Below are positions 1-6,674 of a DNA stretch of 11,463 bases, piece by piece. Under the pieces are notes generated by a model. The model was given only the letters and a program-made list of their open reading frames with translations, was not told the DNA's origin and did not search any database. The position numbers and the translations under genes are program-made. Origin of the DNA: an uncultured Burkholderiaceae bacterium (lineage in GTDB: Bacteria > Pseudomonadota > Gammaproteobacteria > Burkholderiales > Burkholderiaceae). Location of the stretch: assembly GCA_937862845.1 (NCBI GenBank), contig CALMCK010000070.1, positions 1 through 11,463 on the forward strand, read 5' to 3'. The first letter of the stretch is position 1. Each line of letters starts with the position of its first letter.

Positions 1-13
1 GTCATGAGCGCGA

Positions 14-532
14 TTGCTGTTAGCTTATTGGTTGACTTATTTGCAGTCGATGGCGATTCAAGCGGCGATGAATTCGGGTGCTATGAATGCTGACTTCATG
101 CAGTTGATTGCGGGTGGTGTGCTGATTGTGTTTGCCACGTGGTGGACGTATTTTGAGCAAACCGAGCACGACATTGAAGCGTCTCCTTCGACGGCGTTGC
201 GTTGGGGTTACGGGCACTATTTTATTTATGCTTCCATTGCAGCCATGGGTGCCGGTTTGGCGGCATCGGTGGACTTTGCACTGGGCGAGGCGCATGCCAG
301 CCGTGAGTTGGTCAATGCGTCGGTGGCGGTGCCTGTGGCGATATGCCTGTTGAGCATTGCCGTGGTGCATGGTCGGATTAAATCGGCTGGTGTGAATGCC
401 TTGGTGTTGTTGCTGGCCTTGGTGGCGATTGTGGCGAGCATTTGGACTGGCTATTCTGTGCTGCTCACGGGTTTGATTTTGTCGGCGTTTTTGGCTTTTC
501 GACTGTGGTTGAGCCGCGCGAAGAACACATAA
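14..532 (+). CDS. LtrA-family (low temperature requirement A) membrane protein, C-terminal part
   Basis: The product is a hydrophobic protein of up to 172 residues that matches the C-terminal half of the LtrA family, integral inner-membrane proteins of unknown biochemical function. The family-like core is the segment with WWTYFEQTEHD (about 43-53) followed by RWGYGHYFIYASIAAMGAG (about 63-81). Five membrane segments can be seen, near residues 28-46, 68-88, 100-118, 124-143 and 147-166. Complete LtrA proteins are usually about 350-400 residues, so the N-terminal half is missing. A TGA at 5-7 is in this frame, so the reading frame cannot simply continue from the left edge. The available starts are TTG at 14 or ATG at 50, neither with a clear ribosome binding site. 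This may be the back half of a frameshifted or decayed gene, or a short paralogue. It ends 24 bases before the ABC transporter ATPase. The family call is fairly secure; intactness is not. Confidence 0.65.
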   Translation: MLLAYWLTYLQSMAIQAAMNSGAMNADFMQLIAGGVLIVFATWWTYFEQTEHDIEASPSTALRWGYGHYFIYASIAAMGAGLAASVDFALGEAHASRELVNASVAVPVAICLLSIAVVHGRIKSAGVNALVLLLALVAIVASIWTGYSVLLTGLILSAFLAFRLWLSRAKNT

Positions 533-556
533 TTTTTTGTTTACTGAAAGCCACGC

Positions 557-2095
557 ATGTTTGAGCAAACGTCTCTGCTGACGGATGTGCCACGCATCGA
601 ATTGCGAGGCATGACCAAAATATACGGCACAATGCGTGCTGCCGATGACGTGTCACTGCGCGTTGCGCCAGGCGAAATCCACGCCGTGTTGGGCGAAAAC
701 GGTGCGGGCAAATCCACGCTGATGAAAATGATTTATGGCGTGGTGGCCGCCGATGCAGGGCAGCTTTTGTGGAATGGCCAAGCAGTCGATGTGCGCAGTC
801 CACGCGAAGCGCGCGCGCTTGGTATCGGCATGGTGTTTCAGCATTTTTCGTTGTTTGAAACACTAACGGTGGCCGAAAACATCGCCCTTGCGCTGGACGA
901 AAAAACCTCCATGGATGCCTTGAGTGCCCGCATTGTTGAGGTGTCCGAGCGTTACGGATTGCCGATTGCGCCGCAGCGTCTCGTGCACCATCTCTCGGTC
1001 GGCGAGCGGCAGCGTGTCGAAATCGTCCGTGCATTGTTACAAAACCCCAAACTGCTCATCATGGACGAGCCGACTTCGGTACTCACGCCGCAGGCAGTGG
1101 AGACGTTGTTTGTCACGCTGCGCCAGCTCGCGGCTGAAGGTTGCAGTATTTTATACATCAGCCACAAGCTCGATGAGATTCAATCCTTATGCGATGGCGC
1201 GACGGTGTTGCGTCACGGTAAAGTCTCTGGCGAGTGCTCGCCCAAAGAGCAGAGTGCGGCGCAACTCGCGCAGATGATGATTGGCCGCTCGCTGCCACAC
1301 TATGAGCATCCGCATGCCAATGTTGGCGATGTGCGTTTGACGGTGTCGCATTTGTCACTGGCCACCGACGATCCGTTTGGTGTGGATTTAAACAACATTT
1401 CTTTGAGCGTTCGCTCGGGCGAAATCCTCGGCGTCGCAGGCGTGTCGGGCAACGGTCAAGCCGAGCTGCTCGCGGCACTGTCTGGCGAAAAACCCGTCAA
1501 AGCCGACATGGTGCGCATCAATGAGCAGGCGGTGGGTCAACACTCTCCCGCAGCGCGCCGCGCGCTCGGTCTCGGTCTGTGCTTTGTGCCAGAGGAGCGT
1601 TTGGGCAAAGGCGCTGTGCCTTCGATGACGCTCAGCCAAAACGCACTGCTGACGGCGTACGCCTCGCCACAATTAAAATTGGTCAAAAAAGGCTTGAAGC
1701 AAAAAGCCGCTATGCGCGCCTTCGCCGAGCAAACCATCGACACATTTAATGTCAAATGCAGCGGCACAGAAGCGCACGCGGCCAGTCTGTCGGGCGGCAA
1801 TCTGCAAAAATTCATTATGGGGCGTGAGATTTTACTCGCGCCCAAACTCATGGTGGTGGCTCAACCGACATGGGGTGTTGACGTGGGCGCGGCGGCTTTT
1901 TTACGACAAAAACTATTGGACTTGGCGGGCGAAGGCGTTGCAATTTTGCTCATATCTGAGGAGCTCGATGAGATTTTTCAGATTGCCGATAACATCGCCG
2001 TCATCGCCGACGGCCGCCTCTCGCCGATTAAAAACATTGATGACACCACGCCCGAGGAAATCGGTGTGTGGATGTCGGGGATGTTTGACAATTGA
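557..2095 (+). CDS. BMP-type nucleoside/purine ABC transporter, fused double ATP-binding protein
   Basis: This 512-residue protein carries two ABC ATPase domains in one chain and should energise the permeases encoded just downstream, on the cytoplasmic face of the inner membrane. Domain 1 (about 14-250) has a full set of motifs: Walker A GENGAGKST (46-54), Q-loop Q95, signature LSVGE (146-150), Walker B LLIMDE (166-171) and H-loop H203. Domain 2 (about 258-505) is degenerate: its Walker A region reads GVSGNGQAE (295-303) with no lysine, its signature LSGGN (411-415) is normal, and its Walker B region ends AQPTWGVD, with glutamine where the catalytic glutamate normally sits. Such asymmetry is common in the RbsA/YufO (NupA) type. 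The partners (two permeases and a BMP lipoprotein) point to nucleosides or purines rather than ribose. The first ATG is used; only a weak ribosome binding site (CTGAAAG) precedes it. Confidence 0.92.
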   Translation: MFEQTSLLTDVPRIELRGMTKIYGTMRAADDVSLRVAPGEIHAVLGENGAGKSTLMKMIYGVVAADAGQLLWNGQAVDVRSPREARALGIGMVFQHFSLFETLTVAENIALALDEKTSMDALSARIVEVSERYGLPIAPQRLVHHLSVGERQRVEIVRALLQNPKLLIMDEPTSVLTPQAVETLFVTLRQLAAEGCSILYISHKLDEIQSLCDGATVLRHGKVSGECSPKEQSAAQLAQMMIGRSLPHYEHPHANVGDVRLTVSHLSLATDDPFGVDLNNISLSVRSGEILGVAGVSGNGQAELLAALSGEKPVKADMVRINEQAVGQHSPAARRALGLGLCFVPEERLGKGAVPSMTLSQNALLTAYASPQLKLVKKGLKQKAAMRAFAEQTIDTFNVKCSGTEAHAASLSGGNLQKFIMGREILLAPKLMVVAQPTWGVDVGAAAFLRQKLLDLAGEGVAILLISEELDEIFQIADNIAVIADGRLSPIKNIDDTTPEEIGVWMSGMFDN

Positions 2096-2146
2096 TGTTT
2101 TGTTTTTAATGCCGAATACCGAATAACCCTCACTGTCAGAGACGCC

Positions 2147-3256
2147 ATGCTTTTACCTTTTCAACTTATTCCTCGCGCCGAGCCGTCGCGCCGCATTCAG
2201 TTGTTGGTGCCCATTGTGGTCACGGCCGCGACTTTGCTCGCGGGCTTGCTGGTTTTTATGGCGCTCGGCGTGGACGCGGGCAGTGCTTTTCATGCTTACT
2301 TCATCGCCCCGTTGTCCAGTTTGTACAGCATTTCGGAGTTGCTGCTCAAAGCGCTGCCGCTGTGTTTGGTGGGCTTGGGTTTGGGCATTGCGTATCGGGC
2401 CAATGTCTGGAACATCGGCGCGGAAGGACAGCTCATCATGGGCGGTGTCGCGGCGACGTGGGTCATGGCGCGTTTTGGTGTGGGCGATGGCGCGTTGACG
2501 GATGGTTTGTTGCCGCTGATGATTTTGGTGGGGACTCTGGCGGGCGCGGCTTGGGGTGGCTTGGCGGCGTGGATGAAGACGCGTTTTAATGCCAACGAAA
2601 TCCTCACGACGTTGATGTTGGTGTATGTCGCGCAAAGTATCTTGCAATATGCGCTGGTCGGTACTGTCGATACGCCCGCGCCGCTGCAAGACCCAGAAGG
2701 CACGGGTTTTCCGCAGTCGCAATTGTTTCCACCATTTGCTTTGATGTTGCAGTTTCATCAATTTTTTGATGCATTCGTCGGCACGCGTTTGCATGTGGGT
2801 GTGTTTTTGATGTTGATTGCCGTGCCGTTGGTCTGGTTGTTTACCGCGAAATCGTTCGCAGGTTTTCAGATGAAAGTCGCGGGGCTCGCGCCTTTGGCGG
2901 CCAACTATGCAGGCTTTAAAACCACTCGATTGATTTGGCTGGCCTTGCTGGTCAGCGGTGGCTTGGCGGGATTGGCTGGCGCGCTCGAAGTCACGGGTCC
3001 CATCGGGCAGTTGCAAGATTCGTGGCGGCCCGGTTATGGTTTCACCGCGATTATCGTGGCATTTTTGGGGCGGCTGCACCCTGTTGGAATTCTACTCGGC
3101 GCCTTGCTCATGGCGTTGTTGACGCTCGGTGGCGAGGCTTTGCAAATGTCGATGTCGTTGCCGCAGTCGGTCAGCAGTTTGTTTCAGGGTTTGTTGCTGC
3201 TGTTTTTATTGGCGGCCGATGTGTGGGTGAATTATCGGGTGGTTTGGCGGCGCTGA
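2147..3256 (+). CDS. ABC transporter permease, nucleoside (YufP/NupB-like) subunit 1
   Basis: A 369-residue integral membrane protein of the RbsC-like permease superfamily, one half of the heterodimeric channel of the importer. Hydrophobic segments lie near residues 18-40, 63-83, 92-108, 120-141, 152-170, 216-233, 262-280, 300-330 and 340-362. Characteristic stretches are RANVWNIGAEGQ (84-95) and FNANEILTTLML (147-158), the second a typical family signature that includes the cytoplasmic loop contacting the ATPase. The N-terminus is basic (RAEPSRR), as expected for a cytoplasmic end. The length is normal for the larger of the two permeases in these systems. The gene starts 51 bases after the ATPase gene and precedes the second permease. 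The coding strand is strikingly rich in G and T (many TTG, GTG and GGT codons), more so than the neighbouring ATPase, PTS and glnS genes. The substrate is inferred from the operon, not from this sequence. Confidence 0.9.
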   Translation: MLLPFQLIPRAEPSRRIQLLVPIVVTAATLLAGLLVFMALGVDAGSAFHAYFIAPLSSLYSISELLLKALPLCLVGLGLGIAYRANVWNIGAEGQLIMGGVAATWVMARFGVGDGALTDGLLPLMILVGTLAGAAWGGLAAWMKTRFNANEILTTLMLVYVAQSILQYALVGTVDTPAPLQDPEGTGFPQSQLFPPFALMLQFHQFFDAFVGTRLHVGVFLMLIAVPLVWLFTAKSFAGFQMKVAGLAPLAANYAGFKTTRLIWLALLVSGGLAGLAGALEVTGPIGQLQDSWRPGYGFTAIIVAFLGRLHPVGILLGALLMALLTLGGEALQMSMSLPQSVSSLFQGLLLLFLLAADVWVNYRVVWRR

Positions 3257-3382
3257 TGTCGTTTGAAAATGCGATGTGCGTGCGTGTTGATGTCTTTGAA
3301 TCATGCATCGAAGGTGTGTAAATGGCGGCTTGAGGACGAGCCACTCTACGTGAATGTGGTGTGAATTTTTTCGGGAAATACA

Positions 3383-4354
3383 ATGGATGCATTTTTAACA
3401 ACCCTCATCGCCAGCGTCGTGCTCGCATCGATTCCGCTGTGTTTGGCGGGCATGGGTGAGCTCATTACGGAGAAAGCGGGTGTGCTCAACCTCGGCGTGG
3501 AGGGCATGATGCTGCTCGGCGCGGTGGCGGCTTTTGTGGTGGCATTTGAGTCGGGCAGTTTGTGGGCGGGTGTACTAATCGGCGTGCTGGTTGGTGGTTT
3601 GGCGGCGGCTTTGTTTGCGTTTTTGGTGGTGCGTTTATTGACCAATCAGGTGGCGACGGGTTTGGCGTTGACGATTTTAGGCGCGGGTTTGTCGGCGCTC
3701 ATCGGTGTGAAATACGTCGGCTTGCCGTTGGCGGGTTTTGAGCCTGTCGCGATGCCACTGCTCTCAAGTATTCCTGTGGTGGGCGTGTTGTTTACTCAAA
3801 GCGCCCCCGCGTATTTGAGTATTGTATTGGTGGTGCTGCTGGCGGTGTTGTTGTACCGCACGCGTGTCGGCTTGATGGTGCGTGCCGTCGGTGAGTCGCC
3901 GACGGTGGCGCACACAATCGGTTATGACGTGGTGGCGGTGCGCTACGGCGCGACGATTGTCGGTGGCATGCTTTCGGGTTTGGCGGGTGCTTTTGTGGTG
4001 CTGGTGCAATTTAAAGCGTGGCAAGAAGGCATCACGGGCGGCATTGGCTGGATTGCGGTGGCCTTGGTGGTGTTTGCGACGTGGCGACCTTCGCGTTTGT
4101 TTTTCGGCGCGTTGTTGTTTGGTTTGATGCGCTCGGTTGGCTTTGCGGCGCAGGCAGCGAGTCAGTCGATTGGCGATTGGTTGGTGGCTCAGCCTGCGTG
4201 GGTGCGTGAGGTGGTCGGCTTTTTGACCAATGCGCAGGTGCTCAATGCACTGCCATACGTGGCCACGATTGTGGTGCTGTGCTGGATTTCTCGTGACTGG
4301 CGCAAGATTAAACTCAATGCGCCCGCATCGTTGTCTCAACCTTTTTTGCCCTAA
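3383..4354 (+). CDS. ABC transporter permease, nucleoside (YufQ/NupC-like) subunit 2
   Basis: A 323-residue, very hydrophobic protein, the second permease of the importer and the presumed partner of the protein encoded at 2147-3256. The segment ITEKAGVLNLGVEGMML (28-44) is the hallmark of this permease class, and RVGLMVRAVGESP (161-173) is the conserved cytoplasmic loop expected to dock onto the ATPase. About eight to nine membrane segments can be drawn. The length fits the smaller permease of the pair. The ATG at 3383 was chosen because it precedes the conserved first membrane segment directly; a modest ribosome binding sequence GGGAAA lies at 3373-3378. A gap of 126 bases separates it from the first permease, longer than usual inside such an operon. 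Its stop overlaps a possible promoter region for the downstream lipoprotein gene. Confidence 0.9.
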   Translation: MDAFLTTLIASVVLASIPLCLAGMGELITEKAGVLNLGVEGMMLLGAVAAFVVAFESGSLWAGVLIGVLVGGLAAALFAFLVVRLLTNQVATGLALTILGAGLSALIGVKYVGLPLAGFEPVAMPLLSSIPVVGVLFTQSAPAYLSIVLVVLLAVLLYRTRVGLMVRAVGESPTVAHTIGYDVVAVRYGATIVGGMLSGLAGAFVVLVQFKAWQEGITGGIGWIAVALVVFATWRPSRLFFGALLFGLMRSVGFAAQAASQSIGDWLVAQPAWVREVVGFLTNAQVLNALPYVATIVVLCWISRDWRKIKLNAPASLSQPFLP

Positions 4355-4383
4355 AATGTTGCGTTGCTTGTTGGAAATCAACG

Positions 4384-4389
4384 TACAAT
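4384..4389 (+). promoter_or_regulatory. possible -10 box upstream of the BMP lipoprotein gene
   Basis: TACAAT lies in the 97-base gap between the second permease and the lipoprotein gene, about 63 bases before the start codon. No good -35 is present at 17 bases; TTGCGT at 4359-4364 would need a 19-base spacer. A CTAAAAT at 4351-4357 is a second candidate and resembles the boxes at 6588-6594 and 6637-6643. An internal promoter here would let the binding protein be made in excess over the membrane parts, which is usual for ABC importers. Pattern-based only. Confidence 0.3.
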
Positions 4390-4440
4390 GTGGTTTTTAT
4401 TGCGTCGCAGCATTGCGGCGTGTTTGAGTTTTTAACTTTC

Positions 4441-4446
4441 GAGGAA
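4441..4446 (+). promoter_or_regulatory. ribosome binding site of the BMP lipoprotein gene
   Basis: GAGGAA sits five bases before the ATG at 4452. It is the strongest ribosome binding site in the transporter cluster and fits a highly expressed binding protein. Confidence 0.7.
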
Positions 4447-4451
4447 ACATC

Positions 4452-5597
4452 ATGTTTTTGAAAAAATCATTCGCGTGGTCTGCCGCTCTGGCAACTGCAT
4501 TGGCACTGACTGCTTGTAGCGGCGGCGCTAAAAAAGAAGAAGTCAAATCCGCAGAAGCTACACCTGCCACCACAGCGCCTGCGGACGCTGCCAAAGAAGT
4601 CAAAGTCGGCTTCGTCTACGTCGGCCCAGTGGGTGATGGCGGTTGGACTTTTGCCCATGACAATGGCCGCAAAGAAATGATTGCCAAGCTCGAAAAGGAA
4701 GGCATCAAAGTCACCACCACTCAAGTTGAAAGTGTCAAAGAAGGCGCAGATGCTGAACGCGTGGTTCGCGATTTGGTCGCGAAAGGCAATCAAATTATTT
4801 TCACCACATCATTTGGTTACATGGATCAAACCCTCAAAGTCGCGAGCGAAAACCCAAAGGTCAAGTTCTACCACGCCACGGGTTATAAAAACGCGCCGAA
4901 CATGGGCACCTACGAAGCACGCACCTACGAAGGCGCATACCTCGCGGGTGTGGTTGCGGGCAAAATGACCAAGAGCAATGTTTTGGGTTTTGTCGGCTCC
5001 GTACAAATTCCAGAAGTGATTCGCAACATCAATGCATTCACTTTGGGCGCGCAAAGCGTCAACCCAGCAGTGAAAACCAAAGTGGTGTTCACGGGTTCAT
5101 GGTTTGACATGGCCAAAGAAAAACAAGCCGCAGAAGGCCTCATCGGCCAAGGCGCAGACGTGCTCATGCAAAACACCGATTCGCCCGCTGTGCTTAAAAC
5201 TGCTGAAGAAAAAGGCAAATTCGCCTTCGGTTGGGATTCTGAAATGAGCGCCTACGGCCCTAAAGCGCACCTCGGCTCATCGATTATCAACTGGGGCGAT
5301 TACTACACTTGGGCGGTTAAAAACGCATTGTCAGATAAGTTTGACAACAGCAACCAATGGAAAGGCGTCTCGGACAAATGGATTGACCTCGTGGCGCTCG
5401 GCGGCATGGTGCCTGCGGATGTGAAAGCAGTGGTGGACAGCAAAAAAGCTGAATTGGTCAAAGGCGGCAAAGTATTTGTCGGCCCGTTGAAAGACCAATC
5501 AGGTGCTGAAAAAATCGCAGCAGGCGCGAGTGTTTCTGACGAAGATTTGTTGAAAATGTCTTGGTTGGTTCAAGGCGTTGAAGCGAAGTTGAAATGA
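4452..5597 (+). CDS. BMP-family substrate-binding lipoprotein of the nucleoside/purine ABC importer
   Basis: A 381-residue periplasmic binding protein of the BMP (basic membrane protein, PnrA-like) family, which captures nucleosides or purine bases and hands them to the permeases. Residues 1-21 are a lipoprotein signal peptide (MFLKKS, then a hydrophobic stretch) ending in the lipobox LTAC, with C22 as the lipidated cysteine. A flexible Lys/Glu/Ala/Thr/Pro-rich linker (about 23-48) leads into the folded domain from KVGFVYVGPVGDGGW (51-65). Family landmarks include FTTSFGYMD (117-125), RTYEGAYLAG (147-156), GSW (185-187) and WDSEMSAYG (251-259). The length is typical. It is the last gene of the importer cluster, behind its own strong ribosome binding site and possibly its own promoter, and is followed by a terminator. 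Several proteobacterial relatives bind purine bases, but the ligand here cannot be read from sequence. Confidence 0.94.
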   Translation: MFLKKSFAWSAALATALALTACSGGAKKEEVKSAEATPATTAPADAAKEVKVGFVYVGPVGDGGWTFAHDNGRKEMIAKLEKEGIKVTTTQVESVKEGADAERVVRDLVAKGNQIIFTTSFGYMDQTLKVASENPKVKFYHATGYKNAPNMGTYEARTYEGAYLAGVVAGKMTKSNVLGFVGSVQIPEVIRNINAFTLGAQSVNPAVKTKVVFTGSWFDMAKEKQAAEGLIGQGADVLMQNTDSPAVLKTAEEKGKFAFGWDSEMSAYGPKAHLGSSIINWGDYYTWAVKNALSDKFDNSNQWKGVSDKWIDLVALGGMVPADVKAVVDSKKAELVKGGKVFVGPLKDQSGAEKIAAGASVSDEDLLKMSWLVQGVEAKLK

Positions 5598-5626
5598 TGT
5601 AAAGCATTTTAAAAATGCCAAAACTT

Positions 5627-5657
5627 AAAAGCGAGCACTTCAGGTGCTCGCTTTTTT
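5627..5657. terminator. bidirectional rho-independent terminator
   Basis: A perfect 12-bp stem (AAAAGCGAGCAC at 5627-5638 with GTGCTCGCTTTT at 5644-5655) encloses a five-base loop and is followed by more T. The A-run on one side and T-run on the other let it act in both directions. It lies between the convergent BMP lipoprotein gene and the pseudouridine synthase gene; the stop codon of the latter (5656-5658 read on the minus strand) overlaps the T-tract. Confidence 0.9.
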
Positions 5658-6582
5658 ATGCGCCATCGGCGGTACTTTGAGTGTCTGTTAATGTTTGAGC
5701 GCTGGCAAAAAATCGCGGCTCATGCGTGAGCGGGTCGGTGAGTTCAATCGACTTGGCCAGCAGTTGCAAAGGCCTGCTGAAATCGTCTGCGCCAACTGCT
5801 TGGGCATCGGGGTAAAACAAATCGTTCAAAATCGGCATGCCGCAGCTCGCCATGTGCACGCGCAATTGGTGTTTTCGGCCTGTGATGGGTTCGAGACGAT
5901 AACGGCTGTGTGTGCCAAAAGTTTCCAGCAGTGAAATGCGCGTCTCACTGTTGGGCTCGCCCGCGGTTTCACACATGCGAAAAAACTGATCAGGATGCGC
6001 CACCATGCGGCTCACATGGGTCAACGGAAAACCCAAATCAAGGCGCGTCGGTGCGATGGCTTCATAGATTTTGTGCACGCGCCGCTCGGCGAACAGCGGT
6101 GGATAGAGGCCGCGTGATTGCGGATTGACCGAAAACAAAAGCACGCCCGCTGTTTCGCGGTCAAGCCGATGCAGCGGTGTGATGTGCGGATTGTCCAATC
6201 GTTCACGCAGACGGGTGAGCAGCGTCTCATGCAAAAAGCGACCGCTCGGCGTGACGGGTAAAAAATGCGGTTTATCGACCACCAGCAGGTGTTCGTCCAT
6301 GTGTAAAATTTGCTCAACAAAGGGAATGCGCACCTCATCGTCGAGTTCGCGATAGTAAAACAGGCGTTGGCGGGCAGGGTAATCGCTGTGTGCGCCGTAG
6401 CGATTGCCCGTGGCGTCCACCACTTCGCCTTTGGCCAAACGGCTGCGCCACACCGCCTCAGTCACCTGTGGAAAGCGTGCCATGAGAAAAGCAAGCAAGG
6501 ACGGCCATGTTTCGGCGGGCAGCCAAACTTGGCTGGCGGCGACACCGTTTTTGAGGGGCAGGGGTGGCGGGGTTTGAGACAT
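5656..6582 (-). CDS. RluA-family RNA pseudouridine synthase
   Basis: A 308-residue cytoplasmic enzyme that converts specific uridines in rRNA and/or tRNA to pseudouridine. The catalytic motif is HRLDRETAGVLLF (138-150), with D141 as the expected catalytic aspartate. Other family signatures are VVDKPHFLPVTPSG (101-114), where the binding loop begins, and GRKHQLRVHM (235-244) near the C-terminus. Residues about 26-60 (WPSLLAFLM, then LAKGEVVDATG) resemble a weak S4-like RNA-binding segment. Layout and length fit the RluA/TruC type, whose members act on 23S rRNA U746 and tRNA U32, or on other rRNA sites; which one applies here is not decided. The gene is convergent with the BMP gene and divergent from the PTS genes. 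The ATG at 6580-6582 is the only one ahead of the conserved core, with no ribosome binding site before it and a TAAAAT box only five bases upstream. Confidence 0.9.
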   Translation of the reverse strand: MSQTPPPLPLKNGVAASQVWLPAETWPSLLAFLMARFPQVTEAVWRSRLAKGEVVDATGNRYGAHSDYPARQRLFYYRELDDEVRIPFVEQILHMDEHLLVVDKPHFLPVTPSGRFLHETLLTRLRERLDNPHITPLHRLDRETAGVLLFSVNPQSRGLYPPLFAERRVHKIYEAIAPTRLDLGFPLTHVSRMVAHPDQFFRMCETAGEPNSETRISLLETFGTHSRYRLEPITGRKHQLRVHMASCGMPILNDLFYPDAQAVGADDFSRPLQLLAKSIELTDPLTHEPRFFASAQTLTDTQSTADGA

Positions 6583-6584
6583 GC

Positions 6585-6646
6585 GCTATTTTAGGGCACA
6601 AATCACCGTTTCGCTGCATGAATGCGGTGTTTTCGGCTAAAATAGC
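6585..6646. promoter_or_regulatory. divergent promoter region with a perfect 10-bp inverted repeat
   Basis: GCTATTTTAG (6585-6594) and CTAAAATAGC (6637-6646) are exact reverse complements separated by 42 bases. Each arm contains TAAAAT in the direction of the adjacent gene: 6638-6643 on plus for the EIIA gene and 6593-6588 on minus for the pseudouridine synthase gene. They therefore fit as paired -10 boxes of divergent promoters, although no convincing -35 hexamer is found 16-18 bases upstream of either. The repeat could also be a regulator's binding site. The plus-strand box lies 31 bases before the EIIA start codon. Confidence 0.45.
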
Positions 6647-6665
6647 ACCTTTACGGCACACCATC

Positions 6666-6671
6666 GAGGTG
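6666..6671 (+). promoter_or_regulatory. ribosome binding site that sets the EIIA start
   Basis: GAGGTG a few bases before the ATG at 6675 favours that codon over an upstream in-frame ATG at 6564, which would overlap the divergent gene and the promoter region. The protein from 6675 begins exactly where EIIA(Man) domains begin (MIGILILAH). Confidence 0.65.
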
Positions 6672-6674
6672 ACT

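Noticed and set aside
20..568. 182-codon open frame on the minus strand opposite the LtrA gene
   Set aside because: Its product is rich in Arg, His and Gln with no domain; it is the antisense of a hydrophobic gene, and lacks a ribosome binding site.
2112..2125. Tandem CCGAATA CCGAATA between the ATPase and the first permease
   Set aside because: Two copies of seven bases are too short to separate from chance, and no symmetry or promoter pattern goes with them.
2153..3079. 308-codon open frame on the minus strand opposite the first permease
   Set aside because: The translated protein is an Arg/Gln/His-rich shadow of membrane-protein codons; the plus-strand permease has clear family motifs.
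3322..3350. Weak hairpin (GGCT with AGCC) in the gap between the permeases
   Set aside because: A four-base stem with a long loop and no T-tract is not a credible terminator or attenuator.
3764..4381. 205-codon open frame on the minus strand opposite the second permease
   Set aside because: Same antisense composition effect (His, Arg, Gln rich), no recognisable domain.
5604..5618. GCATTTT/AAAATGC symmetry just before the terminator after the BMP gene
   Set aside because: There is almost no loop and the pairing is mostly A-T; the strong terminator immediately downstream explains the region.
6564..6674. Longer EIIA start at ATG 6564
   Set aside because: It would add 37 residues of no family likeness, overlap the divergent gene and run through its promoter boxes; the ATG at 6675 has a ribosome binding site and the canonical N-terminus.
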